This document shows positions 35,489-47,452 of a stretch of 64,000 nt of DNA, in pieces (the stretch's first letter is position 1; every line of letters begins with the position of its first letter). A model generated the notes under the pieces. It was not told the origin of the DNA. It was given only the letters and a program-made list of their open reading frames with translations, and searched no databases. The translations under genes and the position numbers were made by a program. Origin of the DNA: Saccoglossus kowalevskii (Eukaryota > Hemichordata > Enteropneusta > Harrimaniidae); the NCBI RefSeq assembly GCF_000003605.2, contig NW_003109979.1:127124-191123 (forward strand). Reading direction: 5' to 3'.

Positions 35489-38400
35489 ATGGCCAAATTA
35501 CCACAGGTTGCTGGTGGACACATATCAGCAGCTCGTGTTTTATGTTCTTATTGTATTTTGGGTTTTGCAGTTCTTGGCGTAGAAAGCATTGAAGCAGGTA
35601 GGTTTGGCGTTATTTTGTGTTATTTTCACATCGTCTCGGTGTTTGTAAGTGAGCTAAACATTTAAAGGACCCTGAATTCTGACTGTCAAAAATAGTCAGA
35701 ATTTGTCTTCACATCTCTGCAGGGATGTGATTCAACCGCGATGAAGCTCTATATGTCTGATATATCAATCTGGAATAAACATGCACATTTAAACCATGAT
35801 TCAAGTGTTATACATGTTCCTAATTTCTCCGGAATATTAACGATTTTCAGGCGCATGTAGTTGACCGAGTCGCGACCATATATTATGATTGCAATTCATT
35901 CTATACTCAGAATATATATGTTAACAAAGACCTTCTCCCCCACATTCGAACTAAGTATAATATAACTTGTTTTGCATTCTCCTATTATAATAGAAAAATA
36001 ATTACATCCTTCCAATGTTAATACAGTATATAGATAGAGTGTGAACTGAACACATCGATAATACATATGAAACACTTTATATGTATATGCTGATTTACGC
36101 AGTCGACAGTCTTGCAAGAATTTTATTCTTAATTTTAATTCTGATTTGAAGATTTTACGCAAATTTAATCTTTTAAGAGTATTATGTTATTGTGTTTCAA
36201 TCTTATTTTGCAGATTGAAAATATATCACTTTCTATTAACATATTCAAACGTGTAACATCTTCTTGGTTGTCTCATATCAGTTTTTTTCAAACCGATAAG
36301 TGAGCGACATCTCGAAATTAAAAAAAAAACTTCTTTCGAGAAAAAAAACAGTTATGTAATCCGGAGTTTGTTGAATTTATCGTTAAATAAGCGACAAAAA
36401 ATAGTCTTAGTGGTAACCCGGCCGAACGGGTAGGTACAAAGATCGGTATGTTCTTTATCTAAGGGGAAGTATATTCCGCACACAGAGTCGTAAGTTTTTT
36501 TAGAACAGCGGTTATTAACATATTATATTATAACTTACAATTCAACATAGATTGTAATAAGATTAACCTTTTCACCACCAGATATTCTCACCCACATTTT
36601 ACTGCACGTTTTCCTTATATTTTTCAATATTTCTGGAAATGAACCCTAATGTTGGAGCCAACAGAAAAATTTGAGTCAATTTTCAGTTTTTGTCCTAATC
36701 TTTTGAAGGAAAGTGCAGACTATAAATGGGACTATTTTATGAATATGTGATGAAACGATCGAACTGGTGGTGAGAAAAAGGTTAAACCTGATACAAACTA
36801 TATCACGCTATTTTCCATTTATGGTGTTCCTATCGAATACAGGTACAAACACACTCTACACAGAAATGGGGACACTGAATCATTTAAAGGACAAATTAAA
36901 CAACAAAATGGAACTATAAATGTACCCCATTGCTACGTGGAGACGGCTTAGCATTACACACGTTCTCTTCAACCAATGGGCTTCTAGCGCATTTTTTTTT
37001 TTTTTCAAAGCAGCTAGAGTAATACGAAAAGTCTCCCCTCAACACTTGTCGACAAATATGCCAATCCATTTACACTAATGACCCAAAAGGCTGCAGTGGC
37101 ATACGAGTCTTCTCTAAAATAAACTATGACGTTTCAGTAAAGACTATTTCCGAATAATACATAGAATGATATATAAATAGTAGTTACCGTGCACGCGATG
37201 AACTTGAGAGTAATATCTGTCAAAATAGTGACCTTAGAGGCAAATGGCCGTTGTAATTGTGAGGACTACGAGACTTGTTTTTTATCCCTGAAATGGTGTT
37301 CCATTTTCTGCCATCACAGTTGCGTCTAAGAGGGTCACTAACTATTGTTCTTCGTGTCTGTTATAGATGTCCTTGTTGAACTGGTGGCCGGACCGTTTAC
37401 CCCAGTTATATTTGAACCAGGTATCGCTAATAACATCGCACTCACCACGAGAATCTTGAATAATGGTCCTGACGCAATACCTGCCGTATCTCCGGGAGAC
37501 ATTAACGTAAACTTTAGTCTAATTTTTGCCGAGAGCAGTGACGCCTTAAACGCCGTCGATGCGGCTCCGTCAAGCATGTACTTTGACGACAATGTTCAGG
37601 TGATTGAGCTGAACGTGTCGGCTCCCAACTTAGTGACGACCATCGAAGCGACGCTGTTATTCCCCGAAGAAGGTTGTTCAATATTTAGCCATCTGTGTGT
37701 GTACGTGGAGAATATCACATTCTCGGATCCTGATTTGACAAACAATCCTTACTGTATATTATTCAATGACGCTTACTTCTCAGCGGGGTACACCAACTGC
37801 TCGTCTGGTATGTCTATACACGATTATTCTGTTTTATTTTGTGTCAACATCGAATACTAAATTGTAATGGTAGTATGTTTTAGCAAATATAGTCAATGTA
37901 GTCCTTGATCTATGTTCTTTGCAGATATAAAGCCGACATTGTTTAGTGTGACGTCGCCGTACAACAACACATACAGGGAAAACCAGACCACTTCCATCGT
38001 GTTCACTGTGGGTCTAGTAAACTGTGGGGGCGTCGTGATAGACGAAGCCCCCGTGGGAAATCATAACTTTGGCTTCACTGCAGCGGTACTCAGTAGCCAG
38101 TCCGATTTACAGTCGCCTACAGTTGTCACGACAACGTTTGACGTAGATGTCACCATGGCAACCAATCTCCATGTCGGATTAGAATTATGGAAAAGTACTC
38201 AGATTGAAAATTTAACAGCGTTGCTCACCGTGCCAAGCGATAATTGTGAAATGTATAGATATTTATGTGTGGTGATATCTACAGGTAAAATTACACGTTA
38301 TGTGATAGTTACTAGTACATGTATACCAAATTGTATAAACTAATATCATTACAAGATGGTGGTCATCGCGCCACGCATGCGCGAGATATGGGTCGCTTAT

Positions 38401-39519
38401 GAAAAAAGATGGCGACTTCTTTGTCTTTTGCTAACGAATACAAACTGGGACGTTACCATGCTTTAATTAGGTAATACCTTTGGTGATTGGAAGGTATTGA
38501 AGGATTCACCAGTGGTATTTACTGCACGTCGCGCCCAGGTCAAAACTCGTACTCGCGATTTTCCATCAGAAGAGTGCATTGGATTGTGGGAAAATCAATG
38601 TTTATCAACACAAATGCCACACATACGCGGCACGACGACCACCGCTCTTTAATACTAGTATATGACTGATTACCTAAATATTGTCACCACACAGTTCTGG
38701 GACGAAAATATATAAAACAGCGCCATCACACGGACGCCATCACACAGTTTAAATAGTAACATTCGACAAATTTGAGGAAAACTGATCAATTTAGTTTTAA
38801 TATTCGCAATTTCCAAAAGTCTAAAAAAGAAATATTTAAAATTGTACTACTGTTTAAGGATTTTTTGTATCTATATATAACATTTTCCGTGAACGGATCG
38901 TCGTTTTCTCAACTTTGAAGTTGAAGAACGTCATTGTCTTTAAATATGGAATTGTATGTTTTCTCGTTACCTGTTGCAGGCCAAGACAGTGCAATTATTG
39001 ACAGTGATTTAGGAAACAACGATCTATGTGTGGAACTCGGTGATGGGTCAGTTGGCTCTATTTTTTGCGAAAATTTAACAACACCTAGTACGATAACGAC
39101 AACATCAACAACAGAGGGTGAGTTCAAAATACCCTACTATATAATATCTTACAATTCGATGGATCACAAGATTTAATTTAATTTAATTTAATTTAAATTA
39201 TAATTTAATTTAATTTAATTTAATTTAATTTAATTTAATTTAATTTAATTTAATTTAATTTAATTTAATTTAATTTAATTTAATTTAATTTAATTTAATT
39301 TAATTTAATTTAATTTCAGAGGACAATACCACCCAGGTTACTTTACCATTGGTGTTTGGTTCGTTGGTGATTGTTGGTTTTGTGGTCGCTGCTATTGTGT
39401 TATTTATCAAATTCTGCGGAAACTCCTCGTCTGATCCGTCGTCGTCTAAAATATGTTTTCATGCAAAAAAGGCAAACATTACTCAGGTCGGACCACTAGT
39501 AGTGGATCAAGAACACTGA
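35489..39519 (+). CDS. Type I membrane protein with duplicated Cys-containing ectodomain (5 coding exons, 415 aa)
   Basis: Coding exons: 35489-35597, 37367-37807, 37925-38284, 38980-39117, 39320-39519. All introns are GT-AG and phase 1, the arrangement typical of shuffled extracellular modules. Residues 1-36 hold a hydrophobic signal-peptide-like segment (ARVLCSYCILGFAVLGVESI). Two related ectodomain modules follow, about residues 37-184 and 185-335; each ends with a C-x6-C pair, a D-x-x-N-N element and two more cysteines. Many N-x-S/T sites are present. A Thr/Ser-rich stalk leads to a transmembrane segment at about 357-381 and a cytoplasmic tail of about 35 residues. The modules resemble Ig-like beta-sandwich (CARDB or DUF11-like) domains in their NxG-type strands, but that is inference. 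The function is unknown; a receptor or adhesion role is plausible. The start follows a splice acceptor (CAG|ATG), so a 5' non-coding exon is expected. Confidence 0.85.
38354..38648. mobile_element. Diverged copy of the 299-bp MITE, in an intron
   Basis: Aligns end to end with 202-500, sharing ATGCGCGAGATATGGGTC-like sequence, AAGATGGCGACTT, TGCATTGGATTGTGGGAAAA and ATGTTTATCAACACAAATGC. TTAA follows the right end at 38649-38652; the left flank is degraded. It sits in intron 3 of the membrane-protein gene. Confidence 0.8.
39172..39316. repeat. Pentanucleotide array (TTTAA)n abutting a splice acceptor
   Basis: About 29 TTTAA units with one interruption near 39193-39205. The array runs straight into TTTCAG (39314-39319), the acceptor of the last exon of the membrane-protein gene, so the repeat takes the place of a normal pyrimidine tract. 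Confidence 0.95.
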
Positions 39520-39970
39520 GGTCGTATATATTAACCCAGATGCAACAACGCCACACCAATTTCATATAAATATATGTAATGCTACTCGTCTGGTCATTAC
39601 AAACTGTCTTACTACTAGTACTATTCCGAGTCGTCCACATTCTTCGGGTCGTCTCGGAAAACATCGAGTGTCATGGCGGACCGCGCGTGACGTGTTTCTT
39701 ACTGTGACATTGTTTGTCCTAGCTGCATATCCATTATTGGATTGTGTGCTGAAGTATAAAGACATATAGTGCATATAAAGTTTCGCGTGTGCAATACAAC
39801 AGATGCACTGCTCCGTGTTATTTTGTTAAAGTATTTGATGCTGACGTCACGTTAAATTGAAACAACGATTACAACAAGGATGGTCAGAGCATCGTGGCAT
39901 TTGTAGTTTGTAACAGATTGCAGAAAGAGCATTCTTAGCCAAGCGTGGTGAAATACGAACTGAGCTATAT

Positions 39971-41739
39971 ATTAGTAAATCGACGTTTATGTACGTGCTC
40001 ATTGCAGTCAAGTTGTTTGCTGAGTTTTCAGCAATGTTTCACATGAAATGAGAGTTCTAAGTTTAGTTTTGTATTTACACCTATTTGTTTCGCGCGATAA
40101 TGTGTATAATTTCCAAACAAAAAGTTCCGTGACTTCATGAATAGATCACAAATTATACACTCCAGTAGATGGACAAGAGGCAACAAATGACTGCCACATA
40201 TACACCGAATTCCTTTGTATACAGTCTACTGGCGACACCATACACATACGTGGTCATATTGTTTAACCGGGTACGGTTATATAGTTTGAAATGAAATATT
40301 TCTTGAAAAAAAACCCATTACATTGCATTTGTTGCTTACTAGAGATTATCAAAACAAGATATATAGTACAAACGAGTATACTGAATATTATTATTTGTTA
40401 TATCCGTAACAGGTAAAGCGATTTTTCCTATGCATATTAGTAGCAATCGAAGTTTTGGTGCGTGCATGTGTAGGTCAGTAGTCCGCACAGTGTCAGGCAT
40501 TTCTGAACTTAGGGCTTTAGTTTCTATATAAACTATTGAAAAAGTCGGCCAGGCTGGGTTCAAATATTCTCGCCCGCCAAATAGCCACACTTATGTTGGT
40601 CAGTATCTTGTAAAAGACCCTCGGGCTATATTAATTTATTCATAAAGGGTAATCTGAGTTATATACAATTACATGTACATGTAAGGCCAGGAAAAAAAAT
40701 CACTGTTTCTCGTTTCATGGAAATTACAAGCGCATTTTGGAATGCTTTAGAAAATAAAAAAAGCTTGAGGCGTATAGTTCAAAACGATGCGCGCGGAAAC
40801 GAGAAACAGAGATATATTTTTCTCAGCCCAACCGGACCTGTATGTACAAAGACTAATGTAGAGTGGTATAGTCAGTCCATGTGAGAACCGCACATTTATT
40901 TGCAATGAACAGATTAGAGATTCGTCATTGTCATTCATATTTTTAATTATTGCATTTGTACTGCAGTTTATTTTGATTCGTCCCTGGAATCAAAATCGGT
41001 ATTTCCACAGCCCATATGCAAATGAGGTCTGAGATCTAACAAAGTAGTCCTTTCAGTAGTACGGTTTTCTCGTAACAAAGCAGAAATAAACAATATTTAG
41101 AAGTGCGATATTTTTCTCTTGGGGTACATGAATATACTTGCCGATTGAAATGAAATTTGAACTACAGTAATGGTACTTTTAGGCAATAACTTATTTTGAC
41201 TAAAATGGTATTTTCATCGGCAACCGAACTATTTTCTTTTCGTCTGCTATTTATATCCGGTTCAAATCGTTTAGCAACATTTTTGGCCAAATGAGCAACA
41301 TTTAAAGCGGTAAACAAGACTCATTCAATCCACGACGAGCAGTTGTAGCGTGCAGCTCAGCGACGACCGCTGTCGACGAAAGTCATCCCGTCAGTGGAAT
41401 ACCGCAGTTGTACGGCATGTTTGCCAATGCACAGATCTGTGGAGGAACTTTTAACTTCAACATAAACTGTGTATCATAGTCGTCCAGTTCATACTCTGGT
41501 TCTATCGTGGCCCCAACTAAACGTCCACGAGTTATTTATTCGGACAGTGACACAGATTAGACGTCTGATTATTTTATTTTCACACAGACAGTGACACGCG
41601 TTCTACAGTGACTCGCGTTGCTAGGAGGTAACACTATCCTCAAACATATTAATGGTAAATTGGGTTCCCAGACCTAAATTCCATCACGGTTTGTTGCACG
41701 CTCTTTCTCTAATATGAAATAATCAATTATGTAACATAT
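39971..41739. repeat. Composite repeat, block A, copy 1
   Basis: Matches 43466-45355 throughout with small indels. Shared blocks include ATTAGTAAATCGACGTTTAT, TGACTTCATGAATAGATCAC, GTAGGTCAGTAGTCCGCACA, ATTCGTCATTGTCATTCATA and CGACCGCTGTCGACGAAAGT. No protein domain is recognisable in any frame. Confidence 0.9.
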
Positions 41740-41859
41740 TAGTTAGTCTACGGCTTTTCCTGCCAGAGTTTGACCCCTCCCCTTGTGAAATGAAAGAGCT
41801 CTTACAGTTTTTAGACAACCAGGAAAATGGCTTTTGCTATGGATAAATTGAACGAGGAA

Positions 41860-43465
41860 GTGATCGACTTGCTGATCCCAGTGGTAGCCAAGTTTATTAG
41901 AATGAAAGAATTGGCATCAGTATTATTGTAGCTATAAGGAAGAAAGTTGACCATAAAATAAAGATTATGCTGCTTTTCGAACATTGAAGACTAGTCACAC
42001 TCCCTCTAGAATGATTGTGGACTAGGTTAGTCGATGATGCGCGATTTTGAACCCATTGCTTAAAGCGGGAGCGCACACGCGGGAATTTAGTTCCAAGCGA
42101 CGATTTCAACACACGCTAAAAACGCAAAGGCTCATGGGTAGACGCTTGATTTTAAACAATGACACGCTATGACCATCTGACGCATGCGCAGGTGACGACT
42201 CTCCCGCTTTAAGAATATCAAGGCCAGGGATAGAACTTGCATTAGGATTACGGAATTTACTTGAAATATTTATGACAAATGCGCTGAATGCATTCACAAT
42301 GTCTTGATGGTTACGCAGGTGTTGTACATTTACGTAATTGGATTATGTATTTAGTAATTTAAATTTATCTGGCGCCAAACTGAGGAGATATTTTTTTGAT
42401 AAGGTTTATTGATATAAAAGCTATGTTTTGTAGAGTATAATAAATTAATCGTCGTATTCTTCGTAGAAATCTGAGCTGACTACGGTGATAATAATGTATT
42501 TTAATAGCCAGAATATTTAACATGCTACAGAATTCATTTATGCTGCTTGGTTGAATCATGAAGTTTACCTCCATGGTTGAATCATATTAGAATTATGTGG
42601 TGCATTGTCATTACAATTCGTTTCCGCGGTTCTAATTCATAACGCACAAAACCAGCGCCACCAACGTGCATAATGTCGCTGTATTTATCATATTTAATGT
42701 CAGTATAACAGGAAATGAATACAAAGTACGCATTTCCTGTACTGGTTATGAAGCACCGAGTCTGCATCACGCCTTATCGCCTTGTTTGATTGAATTAAGG
42801 TAAGCTTCGTTCAGTTACAATCATTTATTTCCGGTACTTCAAGGAGCATTCATATTTCGGTTTGCGGCGTTTGCTGCCAACACCGTCAACACCGCTCTTT
42901 GTACCGCTGCTAGGTCACGCACAGAGGCGAAAAATCCTCGTTTTTTTCAATAATGGAGGACACGTATTACTGTGTGTATTTACCCGCTTTGTGTGATAAC
43001 AACATGACTCTGGACAAATAAAGTGAATATCATCACAATTTTTAATTTATTCCTCGGTCTCTTAAGGGTGGAATGCAGATTGAAAAAATAAAATATGGAG
43101 GAGATCATGAAATTTGCAATACTGTCGGTTGGTACATCGCGTTGATGATTGATTATATACAGGAGGATCAAGCTATGCGACCCCGGTCGATAAACCCTAT
43201 AATGTTTATTGATCGTCAATTTCTTGTTTGTAAATTGTTACTTTCCATGGACTAAGTCACCACATCTAGAAAATTGTAGCCTAACGCGTTGACCATTGAA
43301 AACTAAGGTAGAAGTAGAAACAATGCACAGGAAAAAATATTTGAGATTAATACAGCAAACCTTAATGCGGCCTTAATTTATAGTTGTGTCTATTCTAAAT
43401 TGTATTTGAAATAAAATTGCGGTGGTTTAATTTTGTTTTAATTATAACTGTAGCTTGGAGAGGCT
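41860..43465. repeat. Composite repeat, block B, copy 1 (carries a MITE)
   Basis: Matches 45475-45945 (internally deleted) and 54973-56065. Shared blocks include ACTAGGTTAGTCGATGATGC, AATATCAAGGCCAGGGATAG, GGTAAGCTTCGTTCAGTT and AATGGAGGACACGTA. Unlike the other copies it contains a 145-bp insertion at 42064-42208. Confidence 0.88.
42064..42208. mobile_element. 145-bp MITE inserted at TTAA in block B
   Basis: Both other copies of this block read CATTGCTTAAGAATATC. Here the TTAA is duplicated (42060-42063 and 42209-42212) around 145 bp beginning AGCGGGAGCGCACACGCGGG and ending in ACGACTCTCCCGCT. The outer 8 bp (AGCGGGAG) are perfectly inverted. The empty sites prove the insertion; TTAA targeting suggests piggyBac-type mobilisation, though TA duplication with one more terminal A fits equally. 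Confidence 0.9.
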
Positions 43466-45355
43466 ATTAGTAAATCGACGTTTATTTACGTGCTCATTGC
43501 GTTGTTTACTGAGTTTTCAGCAATGTTTCTCTTAAAATGAGAGTTCTGAGTTTAGTTTTGCATTTACACCCATTTGCTTCGGGCGATAATGTGTATAAAT
43601 TCCAAACAAAAAATTCCATGACTTCATGAATAGATCACAAATTATTATTACACTCTAGTGTCTGGGCAAGAGGCGAAAAATAACTTCCATGTACACACCG
43701 TATACACATACGTGTTCATAATAATTAACCGGGTAAGGATATATAGTTTCAACAGAATTATTTCTTGGAAACAAAATATTACATTGCATTTTTTGCTTAC
43801 TAGAGATTATCAAAACAAGATGCGACTGACACTGGATATGTTCTTATATAGTACAAACGAGTATACTGAATATTATTATTTTTTCATATGCGTATTAGTA
43901 ACAGGCAAAGCGATTTTTCATATGCATATTAGTAGCAATCGAAGCTTTGGTGCGTGCATATGTAGGTCAGTAGTCCGCACAGTGTCAGGCATTTCTGAAC
44001 TTAGGGCTTTAGTTTCTATCTAAACTATTGAAAAAGTCGGCCAAGCCGGGTTCAAATATTCTCGCCCGCCAAACAGCCAAACTTATGTTGGTCAGTATCT
44101 TGTAAATGACCCTCGGGCTATATTAATTTATTCATAAATGGTAATCTGAGTTATATACAACTATATGTTTAGAGAAGACCCACCAAAAAATAAGGGAGTT
44201 ACTTATAAGGCCAAAAAAAATTCTCTGTTTCTCGTTTCATGGAAATGTTAAAATGATACGGCGAGGCGATTTTTTTTGAATAGTGAGCTAAAATGGGGGA
44301 AATGTGCGAGTACAAGCGCATTTTGGAATGATTTAGAAAGAAAAAAAAAACGTTCGAGGCGCATAGAAACGATGCGCGTGGAAACGAGAAACAGATATTT
44401 TTTTTCTCAGCCCAACCGGACCTGCAGTGTATGTGCCAAGACTAATGTAGAGTGGTATAGTCAGTCCATGTATGAACCGCACATTTATTTGAACAGATTA
44501 GAAATTCGTCATTGTCATTCATATTTTTAATTATTGCATTTGTACTGCAGTTTATTTTGATTCGTCCCTGGAATCAAAATCGGTATTTCCACAGCCCATA
44601 TGCAAATGAGGTCTGAGATCTAACAAAGTAGTCCTTTCAGTAGTACGGTTTTCTCGAAACAAAGCAGAAATAAACAATATTTAGAAGTACGATATTTTTC
44701 TCTTGGGGTACATGAATATACTTGCCAACTGAAATGAAATTTGAACCACAGTAATGGTACTTTTAGGCAGTCACTTATTTTGATTAAAATGATATTTCCA
44801 TCGGCAACCGAACTATTTTTCTTTTCGTCTGCTATTTGTATCCGGTTCAAATCGTTCAGCCACATTGTTGGCCAAATGAGCAACATTTTAAGCGATAAAC
44901 AAGACTCATTCAATTCACGACGAGCAGTTGTAGCGTGCAGCTCAGCGACGACCGCTGTCGACGAAAGTCATCCCGTCAGTGGAATACCGCAGTTGTACGG
45001 CCAATATGTTTGTTTGCAGTATGTTTGCCAATGCACAGATCTGTGGAGGAACTTTTAACTTTTAAGTTCATAAACTGTGTATCATAGTCGTCCAGTTCAT
45101 ACTCTGGTTCTATCTTGGCCCCAACTAAACGTCCACGAGTTATTTATTCGGACAGTGACACCGATTTAATAGACGTCTGATTATTTTATTTTCACACAGA
45201 CAGTGACACGCGTTCTACACTGACTCGCGTTGCTAGGACGTAACACTATCCTCAATCAAACATATTAATGGTAAATTTGGTCCCCCGACCTAAATTCCAT
45301 CACGGTTTGTTGCACACTTTTTCTCTAATATGAAATAATCAATTATGTAACATAT
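43466..45355. repeat. Composite repeat, block A, copy 2
   Basis: Tandem counterpart of 39971-41739, about 3.5 kb downstream in the same orientation. It differs by substitutions and small indels; for example it has extra bases at 43823-43850 and 44170-44210. No coding function is recognised. Confidence 0.9.
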
Positions 45356-45474
45356 GCAATGATAACAGAACCCCGCACCCTCCTCGTGGCTTCGCTCGTG
45401 AAAGTACGGCCGCAGGATACACCGCATCACTCGTAGACAAGACGTTCTAATATTTTTGAAAGAGTAGGAAGAAT

Positions 45475-46990
45475 AGACCTGCCGACCCCAGGGGTAGCCA
45501 AGTATATTAGTAAGAGAGAAGTGGCTTTCATTGTAGCTATAAGGACGAAAGTTGACCATAAACAAAATATTATGCTGCTTTTGGAATATTAAAGACTAGG
45601 CATAGTCCCTCTAGAGGGACTGTGGACTAGGTTAGTCGATGATGCGCGATCTTGAATTCATTGCTTAAGAATATCAAGGCCAGGGATAGAACTTGAATTA
45701 GGATCACGGAATTTACTTGAAATATTTATGAAAAGTGCGCTGAATGTATTCACAATATCTTGATGGTTACGCAGGTGTTACGCTACAGAATTCATTTATG
45801 GTTGAATCATGGAGGTAAAAGTCTGTCTTTTACGACCATGGTTGAATCATATTAGAATTATCTGGTGCATTGTCATTTAAATTCGTTTCCACTGTTCTAA
45901 TGCATAATGTCCAGTATGCAGAAAACCAGCGCCGCCAACGTGCATAATGTCCCTGGAGACTCCCTAGGTCAACTGATTTCAATAACAAAATTGCGAATCG
46001 CCAGTTTTTAGTAACAAAATCGACGTTTTTTTTCGTCGATATCAGTGCTACAGAACGTATTTTAATATTGCGGTAATTCACTTCCGCATTGCGTTAAAAA
46101 AATCATCGTCAACACTCGGAAACTTTCGTCATTACGACACAGCATTTTGGTTGGTTAATGAAAAACATGACCTGTTAGGTCAAAGGAAACTATTTCAGGT
46201 CAAATCGTGAAAAACTTAATGGTGAAAACTGCTTTGCGTAGAGAGTTTGCTCATGATCGAAAACATCCCAAAACGAAGATAATGATAAAGATCTTGTCTT
46301 CGACTGTTTCCCCACGGACCCTACCCATTATTACACCGTAAATTCAGATGGTTTGTAAACCGTATTGTAATAAAATGTGTGTTTTTGTATGACCATGATG
46401 TTTGTTTCTTCATTGTAAAAGTGTCGTGGAAATCAATCAATCAATTCGGCGTTGTGGACGAAAGATGTAATTTGGATATTTTTTCGTGGGTGGCAAGATG
46501 ATTACAATGTTTAGCCCCAAATCAAAATCTGAGGTGGTCCTTGAGTATAAGCCCATCCCTTACTTTTCCTGATTTTACGTGTTCATGCCCAGGGAAGTAC
46601 GATAGACTGTGATCAGATCAGTCCAGTGTGAGTGACATGANNNNNNNNNNNNNNNNNNNNNNNNNNNNNNNNNNNNNNNNNNNNNNNNNNNNNNNNNNNN
46701 NNNNNNNNNNNNNNNNNNNNNNNNNNNNNNNNNNNNNNNNNNNNNNNNNNNNNNNNNNNNNNNNNNNNNNNNNNNNNNNNNNNNNNNNNNNNNNNNNNNN
46801 NNNNNNNNNNNNNNNNNNATGCTTTGTTGTCTTTCTTGTTTATGCCTCATGCGGGCGTTTTCTTCATGGCAAGATGACGCGGACGGAAATCCGTCACAGT
46901 TTTATGGTTTCTCATATTTAAATCATCATAACTCTGAAAATAATCATTTTTTATATATTTTTTTCAAATTTATAATCGATATACACAACT
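45475..46990. repeat. Composite repeat, blocks B (deleted) and C, copy 2
   Basis: 45475-45945 matches block B with internal deletions. About 45980-46640 and 46819-46990 match 56880-57800 (block C): TTACGACACAGCATTTTG, AAAACATCCCAAAACGAAGA, TGTCTTCGACTGTTTCCCCA and GTCTTTCTTGTTTATGCCTC. A gap of N lies within block C. Confidence 0.85.
46641..46818. other. Assembly gap (178 N) inside block C
   Basis: The flanks match block C of the copy at 55-57.8 kb, where the equivalent interval is 57497-57625 (129 bp). The gap therefore probably hides ordinary repeat sequence. Confidence 0.95.
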
Positions 46991-47452
46991 TAAAAATACA
47001 AAAACCAAATTAGGCTCTATTTAGTTCCAAAATAACAACAGCTAAATAAAAAATTAGCACAAAATTAAGTAAATAATGAAATATTTTGCAAAGTTTCCCT
47101 CTCATGTTGTATTCTTCCCGTCATGCCGGGCAACAATTCCGATTATATTTTCGTAATATCCATACACCGTTAGTAACGACATCCAGTGATTTATGCGTGT
47201 GAGGGAGTGGGTGAATATGAAATTGATGTAACACGAATAACATTTCATAATAGCTGCACATGTGTACCGGGGGTGTCAATTACAACTTCTTTATGTTCTA
47301 GTATATACATTTAAAGCATGATTAAAATCTTAGTTCAAAGTTCAACAATCTTTCACGGTGAATATTGCTTGTTTTACTGTGTTGTATTGACGAACAGAAC
47401 GTACTGAAATATATTTCTGTTTTGTGTTCATAGAAAGCAGACTCGAGTTACC

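Noticed and set aside
40500-40580. tRNA-like B-box (GGTTCAAAT) in block A, also at 44048-44056, as a SINE promoter
   Set aside because: No A-box at proper distance and no cloverleaf can be folded; the match is short.
43466-45355. Block A copies as long terminal repeats of a retroelement
   Set aside because: The DNA between the two A copies has no gag, protease or reverse transcriptase, no TG...CA ends and no primer-binding site, and block B recurs outside the pair.
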